Below, piece by piece: positions 54,352 through 64,000 of a stretch of 64,000 nt of DNA. Below the pieces are notes generated by a model, which did no database searches, was not told the DNA's origin, and saw nothing but the letters and a program-made list of their open reading frames with translations. The stretch's first letter is position 1. Each line of letters opens with the position of its first letter. This DNA is from Microvelia longipes (taxonomy: Eukaryota > Arthropoda > Insecta > Hemiptera > Veliidae). A program made the position numbers and the translations under genes. Location: positions 42,326,797 to 42,390,796 of the forward strand of contig JACMZG010001914.1 in the NCBI GenBank assembly GCA_018340805.1, given 5' to 3'.

Positions 54352-55944
54352 TAAAGTTACCAAACCAAAAAGTATTAATTTTTTCTTTAAAGCAAACAAA
54401 CCCTCTCATACATTAAAAAATAACCAAAATTCATACAAAAAGGAAGAAGCACCAAATCACCCTAAATTAATAAATAAAATATGACTCCGGTTCACACAAA
54501 ATATATATAGTGTATACTTTTGCCAATAAAGAACATGATTAAAAAAATGAATGCTCAATTTTTACCAAATTTAATTTTAATGAAAAGTTAATTAAGTTAA
54601 ATTTGATTATTTATTCAAAGTTAGCATTTCCGTCCCTGATATAAAAAACCTTGAGTCCACGAGGCTCCAGCAAAATGCATGAAGACCATGGTATAGAAAC
54701 CTTACTTTATGGTAAATAAGACAAAAAACTTTATAGCGACCTCTATTTTAAATTATTAAAGCTTTTGAGATTATTAAATCAATAACATTTAGCTTTGAAG
54801 ATTTATTTAATTTAAGTGGGGATTGTCCCAACTAAAGATTTTTCAATTGTAGATCTTTGTTTAGACCATAATGTAACTCAACAACATTGTTACCTTTTTT
54901 GTTTTTAACGGAATTATTTGTCTGTTACTCTAGTTGTTGTCTAAACGTCTATTTGTTAGCAACCATGTAACTGTTTTTTGTTATTATTATTTATTATGTT
55001 AAGCCTTAAAAAAGATAAAATTATATCGAAACCTCGGCAAAATTAGTTTTTTTTATTTTGGACTTATTCCTCCTCAAAAACTTTAATAATTTCTGGTAAA
55101 TAATATTTACCAGAAGAATAAACGTTATTTTATGTATAATTAAATAGGTTCATGAAAGAAGGGAGAGAAAGGAAAACGCAGATAAGCATAATTGCAAACT
55201 GTAGCAGACATCAAGTGTAATCATGGGGATATTGTTGTGCCTTTCGCTTCTACACTATTATGTCATAAATTGTAACACGTACACAATAGTTACTGCTAGT
55301 AAGTCATAATGTGAGTATGAGTATTATGTACGGTTAGACCTTAAGTGCGTGTGTATATCTAACAGTACGTAAACCCCACTAATGGTCTTTTAGAATGGTA
55401 TCTAATAAATTGCATTATCTCTTTATGCATCCTGCAACAGACATAGAGTGATACGGATTCTATATACAGAAAGTTCTATAAATCACTAGAGATGTTTAAT
55501 AAGTTATTGTCTGATCTACTAATAGACATTTCTACACTTCAAACTGTTATATATCACTTTATAACTAATGAATAATATTGCTAATTTATTTAAAACTAAA
55601 ATAATTAAATACAATTAACAAAATAAATTATAAGGTAAAAGTTAAGAAGTGTTTAAAACTACAATTTATGCAATTGAAAAACTTTGTAGGGTCGTCTAAT
55701 TTAAATAATTAATTATATTAGGGAGAAATAGTTTCAAAATATTTAAATATTTAATTTTAAAACTCTAATAAGTTAGTGTTTTATTTAGAACCCATTCCTC
55801 TTTATTATAGTTAATTAAATTAAGCAATGTTTGTTTGTAGTAACGCCATCATTAGGTAAAATAAGAACACTAACTTCAATTTAAACCAAATAAAAAAAAA
55901 TGTTAAATATGCTTCTAAACTTCTCTATTTCATCACAAGAAGAT
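54352..55944. other. AT-rich spacer with a weak short-TIR element at 54740-55095
   Basis: TAAATTATTAAAGCTTTTGA (54750) and its decayed mirror TCAAAAACTTTAATAATTT (about 55073-55091) are about 320 bp apart and related to the perfect hairpin at 8687-8733. No gene elsewhere in the block. Confidence 0.4.
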
Positions 55945-56040
55945 TTAGGTCTTCCGGTGGTGACCGCGTCAATGTGGATGAAGAATCCGACGTTTCGCTT
56001 CTACTGAGGGAGACATCTTCAAGGATGTAGGACATCATGG
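55945..56040 (-). mobile_element. Penelope-like tail with hammerhead-like motif
   Basis: Minus strand: ATGATGTCCTACATCCTTGA, AGATGTCTCCCTCAGTAGAA, GCGAAACGTCGGATTCTTCA and GCGGTCACCACCGGAAGAC. It matches both halves of the inverted pair at 21165-21432. GAAAC-GTC is intact; the stem II 5' side has decayed (GTCTC instead of GCTTC). Confidence 0.55.
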
Positions 56041-56834
56041 ATAAATCCACGCTTATCCATCAATGCTCTACAAAACTGAACTCAATTCTGTACTGCTAAT
56101 CAGCTGTAGCAGTTGTGCTAATAACTTTTGAACGAAAATTCAAAAGATAATTCTGGGCGGCTGTAAAGCGTCATAAATGTCAGTTAAAAAGATTTTATTT
56201 CTAAGGCGATAATAACATTTGTTTACGTCCGCCGGCTGTAAAATTTTACTTTACTCCTGCTTCGCGAATTAGTAAGTAAAGTAATTAAGTAAATATTTAT
56301 AAAGTAAGAAGTAATAAGTAAATATTACATTTTTTTGCTTCATACTATTGACTACACCACCAAAAAATAGTATATGCTAATCGACTGTTAAGCTATTTTA
56401 TTACTTTGAAGATTAATTATTGACTTTCGCCACTTGTCAATAAACAAATTTCCGCAGCGATAGAATCAAATTTTACTGCCTAGTTACAGAATCTATTGTT
56501 CTTTCGAAAAAAGGATTTCACTTTAAAATCTTAAGAGATGTCATGTGAGATTGTGTTTGTTCTTCCTTGTTTTTAGGTAAACTTCAAAATAAGCTTAATA
56601 TGGGTAAGAAATTTTTATACCACATTTAACTTTTCTGACTTGTTTATTTTTTTAAAAAAAAAGCCTCAAGGAGAGTTACAAAAAAACAGGGTGTGACTAA
56701 AGCAGTAATGGGCTAGAGAAAAAGTTATATTACCGCACTGTTAGAAATAAAACCAATTACACGTAGCCCTGAGATAGTATTTAACTGTTTCATTCCGAGC
56801 TTTAGTCCTAAGAAAGAATTCACTAAGTTTTTCA
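56041..56834. other. AT-rich spacer
   Basis: Nothing recognised. Confidence 0.4.
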
Positions 56835-57110
56835 TTGCTTTAAACTTTACGATATATAATATTTTCTAGCTTAAAACAAAACCAAGATAAAAAGAAAAAT
56901 ACTTTTTTGAAAAATACCACAAAAAGTTGAAAGAAAAGTTGAAGAGAAGTGGACCGTATGGAGGGCCCTGGGGAGTCCCCTACATCTGTAGACTAGTGCA
57001 CCCTTAAGGATAACTTTCGGGGTCCTCTAGGGATTGCTCTACCTAAAAAATGTTAGCTTATAACATGATAAAAACATAATAGCGTATAACAAGCTATATA
57101 AAAAGAAAAA
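56835..57110 (-). repeat. Inverted duplicated segment Q, right copy
   Basis: Mirror of 47542-47835: GGGGAGTCCCCTACAT, AATGTTAGCTTATAACATGA and TAATAGCGTATAACAAGCTA. It is separated from segment P by about 300 bp (57111-57409) that are absent from the left copy. Confidence 0.8.
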
Positions 57111-57409
57111 AAAATCCAAAAATATACAAAAGGAAATTTTAGGTGAAACTGTGTCCCCTGGAAGTTCCCCAAGGTATATTATATCACCGAGAATAACCTC
57201 ATAACTCACCAATCCACTAAATTACCATTTTCCATTTTAAGAAAACAAATAGGTGAGAGGTAAGTTTTTCATTTTTGATGAAAATTCACGAAGGAATGAA
57301 ACGTTTTGACTAATGTTTATTAAAATAGGTATTTTTACATTTTAGTAAGAAAAACGTTTTTCTGAGAAAAAAAGTGGTTTTCCTAACAATTGTTTGTGTT
57401 TAAAGCACC

Positions 57410-57665
57410 GATTTGACGTCTCAAGGTGACACTTACCGGGAAAGGTAATTTGTTTTCTTTTGAGAATGAAAAATTTACAACAAAACTTTTCCTTCTTTAG
57501 GAGCTAAGAGACAGTAAAGTCGGTCTTATTTAGAATATTGCTTGGCTTTACACACCAACCGCCCCCGAAACCCAGGCATTTCCTTTTCTCAGACAGATTT
57601 TTCATCCTGGTATTTTCTTTACTTATTCCTCAAGTAACAGATATACTTTTTCTTCTATTCATTTT
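57410..57665 (-). repeat. Inverted duplicated segment P, right copy
   Basis: Mirror of 46690-46950: GACGTCTCAAGGTGACACTT, TTTTGAGAATGAAAAATTTA, TTTAGAATATTGCTTGGC. The order Q-P is the inverse of the left P-Q, so both belong to one inverted duplication. Confidence 0.75.
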
Positions 57666-60600
57666 TGTGTTTTTATTGAAGCAGTATCTCCGTCTAGAGC
57701 ATTAGAGGTCTCAACCCGAACATTTAATTATATTTTTTTACTATTGGAATACTACGTAAAGGTTTTATCCCAAGGTATTTGGAGAGATTCTTTAGATATC
57801 ATATCTGAGCTTAGTTCTTTGCTGAATTCCTTAACCCCCGTGTTTCTTCTTGGTTTATCAAACACTATCCAAACAAAGTAATTTTACACTAAACTTCAAA
57901 CTTGATCTGTCAATTTCATCCTTAATACTTTTACTGAGTCGCTGCTGTTGTTTTCTATATCGTATTAATGATTAATTTAATTATGGTTTTTCATGCTCTG
58001 CTATCCACTCAGCATCATATCCGCTCTTTGATTGAGATCAGAGCTTGTCATGACTAGACTAAGATTAGGTCACAATCCAGACATAAATGGACATTTTCTG
58101 GATTGATCACCTTCTAGATATAACAGCCATGTGTATATATCATGTCCTACATCTCTGACTAACACATATTACTTGATTGCGTTGAATATAGAGTAAAAAA
58201 CCAATTTAAACTTCCCTTTTATTTATCGTAGCAGCTTCAGATTGACTGTAAAATATTGTTTGCGGATCTATATTGCATAGATTAATTTCACTTACTCAGT
58301 TGTAGTGCTTATAATTCAAAAATTTCATTACGTGTTATGAACATTTATTTTGATATCAAATGAAATACAGAAAAGCTACAACGACTTATAGCTACTAAAT
58401 AGCTGGAATCCTCCTTGAAATTGAAAGTATTAGAAAATTTATTTTCGAGAATAAATTCATGATCTGAGTGATAGTAAAAAACAATCAGACTCTGCAGGGT
58501 CACTTGAATTGAAAATCAATCCATCTATAAAAGTATTTCACAAAGAGTTCAGACTTTGTTTAAACTAGCCTTTTCCATCTTAAATCTTTCTTTTGTCTTT
58601 ATTCTTATCTTATTTTTCCTCTTCAAGCCATTTTTTACCTTTTCAAAATTTTCTCCTACTAAGATTTCTGCAACTTGTCTATTTGATTTTCTTCTCTTGT
58701 TTATTTTTTTTTTCGTTTATTGACGTATACGTAATAAAATTAAGGATTTTTAGTGAATTTTATAAAGTAATTACGCTTAGTTTGTTAGTAAATGTGTTTA
58801 ATTTTTTATTTTAGTATCATCAAGTCATTAATAATTAAGATGATGCCCAGACGACTTTTCTAACAATTTTTACCTGAGCGTTTTCTGTTCAGTTCTTTTA
58901 TGAAATTATTAAGTTTATTTTTTATTTGTTTATTTTTTACAACGTAATCTAATTTACAGGGTGACGTTGCAGGAGTAGATTATTATATAGTAGGGCATCC
59001 TAATGTTATGATTTTTAGTTTCTAAGCATAAGAGTCATTAACGGATGGCATATTTAGCTATTATAACTTAAGATTTGCCCGTTCCCGAATATTGAATTAG
59101 ACGGTTACACGTCCAAATACTGGTTGCGTCACTCGAGCATAAAATTAACAGCTTAACTATGAATGTATAGAAATAAGAATAATAAGAAAAATGATTTAAC
59201 CACGAAACAAAGTGGATAAGCTTTAAAAACATATTAATTTACTTAATATCCTTTTTTAAATTTTCAGAATCAAAGTTGAGATTTCCTTAAGGATTTAAGA
59301 TCGATGTTCAGGGAAAAAATATCTTATCCCTTTTAGGGTCCGTTTTCAGGTTTCTTGGCCCTGTGCATGGGTAGAGAGGGAAAATAAGGAGGGAACGATT
59401 TAATAGGGTTGTATCCTATTTTATAACGACTCAATGTAAGACTCGTTATATGTTCTTTAACATTCATCCCATACGACCGTCTCTTTGACCTACGTACCAA
59501 TCAATACCCTTTCTTCTTTTTATCTTATTTTTCTAAAAAAAAAATCTTTCACAAAGAACCTATAACAGGATGCGACTCGAAAATCAGAAATTCAGAACAA
59601 AAAGATCAGTAATCAAAAGAGATACAAAATATAAAATATTTCTTTCTTTTTTTTGTGCCGTTTTCAGAATTTTCGCATGATTATAAGAGAAATTCCCCTT
59701 CTAGGTTTCGAATTCCTAACGATATATTTTTTTTCAAATCCCCCTCTATATTTTCTCCGATGCTAAATTTTAAAAAATGATACCATCTATATATTTCTGT
59801 GCGACAATTTTTTTGCACAAATCAAAATAGCAAAAGAAGAAGAGGTTGAATAATATCTCAGTTTTTTATTATTGTTCTAAAATGTTTTATTTCTTTTACT
59901 GTTCATTGTTTTCTTTTATTTCGCACTATAAATTGTTTTAAGAAATGTATTCAAATTTAGCTTTTCTAAAAACATAAAATATGTATGAAAAGTATTTATT
60001 TTGACATCTTCCTTTCGAATAAAAATGTTGAAGAGTTTGAAACGTAAGAAGAAACTTCTTACATATTTTATATCCAGAATTTAAAATGAAATTTTTGTTA
60101 TTTTTTAAATATCATTATAATTTTATTTTAAATTTACTATTAAATAATAGAGTATTTGCATATTTCCAAAAAAACATTTGCTCATAAAATTATTAAATAT
60201 GTTTAAAAAATATATATCAAGTTGTAAAAAAATATTTAATTTAATTTTAAATAGTCGAAATAAGCATTTAATGAAGAAGAGAGGAGGAATAGGTAAATGA
60301 GTGGGGTTAAAATGGAACGTTCTAAGGGTTGAGTCGTTTAACGTACAGATGGGAGTTTTAGTTAGAAATATCGTAAGGTCAACAGTTGCTTATAGTTCAA
60401 TAGAATGTAAAGAAGACTGAAACAAAACAATTCCGTGTTCTAGGTTATATAATGCCTAAGGAACGTGATGACTACAGCTGTCAGTATAATCTTTTTGACA
60501 GAATCGAATAAACTCTTATGAGTGTTACTCTAGTGAATATTGTACTAGACGGCGGTATTCTTACGTCTGACGTCACACAAGCAGTCGACAAACAGTCGTT

Positions 60601-62049
60601 TTTCTGCCAAAAGAACATGTTTAAACATATTTTTTCGGTTTTTGCTGTATCATTAAAAGTTTTTTTTTTTCATTTTTAATATTTTACAGGGGTTTCTTTT
60701 ACATGACGTACTTAAAGATAATGTAATAAACAAATCTGCAAACGGACTTGGTGTAAATAGAATTCTTTAGTTAGTGAAATTAGAAGCGAGTTATGATTAT
60801 TTGTTGGTTGTGAACTTTAAAATAAAGTATGAGTATTGTTTGATTTGTGAAAACTTGAATAGTTTGCGGTTTGTCAAAAACTTAAACTTTTTATTTAAAA
60901 AAAGTCAAATTGATACCGAAAACACTTACACGGCTTTGTATTGTATTTCCTTTACATTGAACGCTTTCTTTTTGAAATCGCTTTCCCCGTACATACAGGT
61001 GATTTATTTAAATTTCTCACTAAAACTTTTTAACTCACTGAAGAAGATTTTCTTATTTTAGTTATAACTAAATGTTTGCTAGAGTCATATTTGGTTAAAC
61101 ATTTTATTCAAACTTCAATAATTACTTAATACTTTTCAGAAATGTCTTAAATTAAACTAATTTATTAAGTACGTGTGCATGCTTGTTGAAACCTCGTAAA
61201 AACATCTTAATATAATTGATTAAAATTTACAACTTCCTTTTGTCACTTTTTGTTGAAGCTCTTATTTTAATTAGGAATAACAATACAAGAAGCTACTAAT
61301 TTATTGTACGACTGATACACTGTAAATATATATTTTACAATGAATGTAAATCTGTTTCAAGGGCCTTATTTATTAAAATCAAATAAAACATTTCTTTTCC
61401 TAAACTTCAAAACGAACAAAACAGGACATTTAAACACTTTTATTCGTACGATCTTCGTTTTTTCGTATCCACGTTATTTTTATTTCTTTTTATATTTATT
61501 CCTACAAATACAATATTTTCTTAAAATAAAGGTAAAAGGCGGATAAAAGAAAAGAAAACAGAGGCTATATAGTTTACGACATGAAGAAAAACAAGGGCTC
61601 GTATGTATGTTGACATCAAGCCCTTAGAAAATAACAACATTTACGCCTGTAATATTTTTCTCGAGTTTTTGTCATATAATATTATGTTTTGTCAATATTT
61701 GTTATTTCGAGTATACTGTAAAATAACTCTTTTTGAGTTTGCATTCTTTGCATTGAAGATAAAATTCTTATTTTATTATGTAGCTGTGTTATGTTTTTTT
61801 TATGTCTTAAATTATTTAAAATAGTTTCTCTACCAATCTTGTGAATTTAACCTCTATTTCAGTTTTTTGAGGTCTTTAAATGTAGAAATTTACAGTGCGT
61901 AGGAGATTTAATAGCTTTTGGGGTGCTAAATCGTGGACATATACTGTGATGTAGGGGCTTTTGTAAATTTTGAGGGGCATAAACGTAAAAATTATCTTTG
62001 GAGAAGGGGTGTTATAGTTTATTAGGTTCTAAACCGTAGATATTAGGTC
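57666..62049. other. Long AT-rich block with no recognised feature
   Basis: About 4.4 kb without a supported gene, tandem repeat or transposon. Open frames of 68-95 codons (58593-58814, 60774-61061, 61340-61546, 61603-61824) are Phe/Leu/Asn/Lys-rich as expected from AT-rich DNA. It could be intron or plain intergenic DNA. Confidence 0.5.
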
Positions 62050-62700
62050 AGTAAATTTCAGTCCAATCCCACCACCGGTAGATTTTTAGTCCTATTCGAC
62101 CACTGGTAAATTTCAGTCCAATCTAACCCGTGGTAGATTTCAATCTTATTCAAGCACCGGAAGATTTTAGTCCAATCCAGTCCCCGGTAGATTTCAGTTC
62201 AATCCAACCCCCGTTCGATTTCACTCCAATACAATCACCGGCAGATGTTTGACCAACCTAACCACCGGTAGTTTTAATTCCTATTAAACATCGGTTGATG
62301 TCAGTCCAATCCAACATTGGGGGTATCAGTCCAATCCAAACAATGGTAGATTTCAGTCAGTTCAACCAATGGTAGATTTCAGTCCAATCCAACCAATGGT
62401 AGATTTCAGTCAGTCAAACTAATGTTAGATTTCAGTCCTATCCAACACCGGGGATATCATTCCAATCCAACCAATGGTAGATTTTTAGTCAGTCCAACCA
62501 ATGGTAGATTTCAGTCAGTCAAACTAATGTTAGATTTCAGTCCTATCCAACACCGGGGATATCATTCCAATCCAACCAATGGTAGATTTTTAGTCAGTCC
62601 AACCAATGGTAGATTTCAGTCCAATCCAACCCCCAGTAGATTTCAGTCCAATCCAACCTCCGGTAGTTTTAAGTCAAATTCAACGCCAGGGATTGCATTC
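62050..62700. repeat. 27-bp minisatellite
   Basis: About 24 units of CAATCCAACCAATGGTAGAT plus TTCAGTC. A 108-bp block (four units) is duplicated in tandem at about 62405-62512 and 62513-62620. The 27-bp period is divisible by three, so frames at 62422-63012 and 62606-62857 stay open and encode FSPIQHRGYHSNPTNGRF-type repeats; no start context or domain supports a protein. Confidence 0.9.
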
Positions 62701-62779
62701 CAATCCACTTTATCGCCTTGTAAACACGCTATCTTTTCTTGCCTGCACCATTGTTTGTATATGTATAATTTTTACAACA

Positions 62780-62813
62780 GCCCAGCCTGGCTGGGGGGGG
62801 GGGGTTGCCCCCC
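62780..62813. repeat. G12 run facing a C run
   Basis: CT-G12-TT-GCCCCCC at 62781-62802 can form a G/C hairpin or a G-rich structure; adjacent CCAGCCTGGCTGG is itself palindromic. Confidence 0.7.
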
Positions 62814-62842
62814 TCTACTCTCTGACCACGCCTATCGAAGCC

Positions 62843-63262
62843 GTAGTGGAGAGATAAATAAAACGAAAGAAGTCACTTTACTTTACCACAGGAAAAGCTC
62901 TAAAACATTTAAACTGAGCTTTACACTAGTGCAAGAAATAATTGTATGCATTGCCAATTTTAAAGGCATAGTTTTGTATAACCAACTAGATAATTATGCT
63001 CATTTCCTTTAAAAAATACAGTCAAAGTGAGTTACGAGCAGTGCTTGATAATTAAGTAATTGCTTATGGTATAAATCATAAACCGGAATCTTAAGCAAGA
63101 AATTCATTGTTAGCACGAAAACACGCATTCCAAAAGGAAATTCGTCCGGCATGCGGACCACCGCGTCAAAATTTTGTTATTTGATTGTCGTTTATTAACT
63201 TTAATTGTTTTAATCGTAAGAAAGCGCTTGTGGAGAGAAGATAGATAAACAATTCTCTCCAC
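62843..63262. mobile_element. Penelope-like tail motifs
   Basis: GTAGTGGAGAGATAAATAAA at 62843-62862 resembles the intact element's 3' end (AGTGGAGAGACTATTTATTT). GTGGAGAGA at 63230-63238 is mirrored by TCTCTCCAC at 63254-63262. These may be two ends of a degraded copy; the 400 bp between have no reverse transcriptase frame. Confidence 0.35.
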
Positions 63263-63844
63263 TCCAAGAACCAGTCTTTCTTTATCTTGAAAATGTTTAG
63301 TTTAATGTCAATCGTTTAAGTTTATAGTAAAGGTATAAAAGTTTTAATTTCGTGTAAGTACTTTATTATTAGAGTTTTTGATTTATTCGAACCAAATTTA
63401 AATTAATTTAGGAAGTTTTCTTGTATTAAACTTAGTTTATATTTAACTCGAGACACTGTGAAAATTGATTAAATGTGACGAAAACTCACTTGAAAGTTTT
63501 TCATTTAGCTTTAAGTTGCGTTTTTCTAAAAGTTGCCTCTCAAAGTTGAAAGACTTGAAAGAAAAATCTTAACTTTAGCTGGCTTAAGGAAAAACGGATT
63601 TAGCTTGGGGCTTCTTAATTCCGTCGTGTAATTGGCCAGAAAAGACTTGTTACGCCCCGGTAACCCACTCATTTTTACGGTAATTGTTTAAATGAAAGAG
63701 TTTTACCGAAGGGGGGAGAGTCTAAATAAGATAAAAAATTAAAAGGTCGGTTAGAAACTACCTACGTCTGTAAAAAACTGCCTGTTACAGGTTTATGAGA
63801 ACAATTTTTTTTCGAACAAACGGTTTAACTTCGGGGAAAACATG

Positions 63845-63849
63845 ATGTA

Positions 63850-63880
<31 letters not shown>

Positions 63881-64000
63881 CTTTATTCCTCACAAACAAA
63901 TTGATTACATAGTACATAAAATAAATTAAAAATATTAGATTAGGTGAGCGCCCCCAAAAAAGCAAAGTGCTTGTACCCGGGGGCGGCCGCTAGTTATTAT
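63845..64000 (-). mobile_element. LINE 3' end with (TTTA)n tail, runs off window
   Basis: (AAAT)n at about 63849-63881 then AATCTTTATTCCTC; on the minus strand GAGGAATAAAGATT then (TTTA)n. Farther in, CGCCCCCAAAAAAGC and TACCCGGGGGCGGCC may form a GC-rich 3' hairpin. Coding sequence, if any, lies beyond the window. Confidence 0.5.

Noticed and set aside
62422..63012. 196-codon frame with repeated FSPIQHRGYHSNPTNGRF
   Set aside because: Generated by a 27-bp minisatellite (multiple of three) plus random extension; no signal or domain supports a protein.

Overview
The window looks like gene-poor, repeat-dense, AT-rich DNA from an animal nuclear genome, most likely an arthropod. The evidence is the mix of elements: a Penelope-like retroelement, tRNA-derived SINEs, Tc1/mariner-type foldback elements and MITEs, LINE tails, DINE-1/Helentron-like non-autonomous elements and long satellite arrays. 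I find no bacterial-style operon and no convincing host protein-coding gene. The only long intact-looking reading frame belongs to a retroelement (24424-25833). The assignment to arthropod is inference; no single-copy marker gene is present.

Layout. 1-1455: foldback transposon with arms of about 490 bp and a Tc1/mariner-like transposase remnant. 2-8.7 kb: two tRNA-derived SINE families, a hammerhead-ribozyme-bearing repeat, a MITE and a perfect hairpin. 9.3-15.5 kb: three copies of a DINE-1/Helentron-like element with (TA)n cores, subterminal inverted repeats and, in the two complete copies, GC-rich tails made of short GNA-loop hairpins. 15.8-22.6 kb: three copies of a dispersed repeat that carries a 5S rRNA-like promoter segment, plus minisatellites and a SINE with a perfect 15-bp target duplication. 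24.08-26.96 kb: a 135-bp tandem array split by a 5'-truncated Penelope-like element with a 12-bp target duplication. 27.6-35 kb: a SINE with four tandem B-box units, a mariner-type MITE, a LINE fragment and a second good hammerhead motif. 35.85-44.75 kb: a 184-bp satellite, about 17 monomers in one orientation then about 31 in the other, next to a 697-bp assembly gap. 46.2-57.7 kb: an inverted duplicated segment, one copy carrying a rearranged DINE-like element. 57.7-62 kb: AT-rich sequence with nothing recognised. 62-64 kb: a 27-bp minisatellite, Penelope-like tail motifs and a LINE 3' end.

How the parts relate. The Penelope-like element encodes reverse transcriptase plus GIY-YIG endonuclease and is the only visible potential source of activity; it lacks the N-terminal part of the protein. 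The hammerhead-containing inverted repeats are probably terminal parts or non-autonomous relatives of Penelope-like elements. The SINEs depend on LINE machinery seen here only as fragments. Points most worth a second look: the hammerhead motifs, the 5S-like repeat, the head-to-head satellite with a dyad and a CENP-B-box-like site, and the GNA-loop mini-hairpin clusters.
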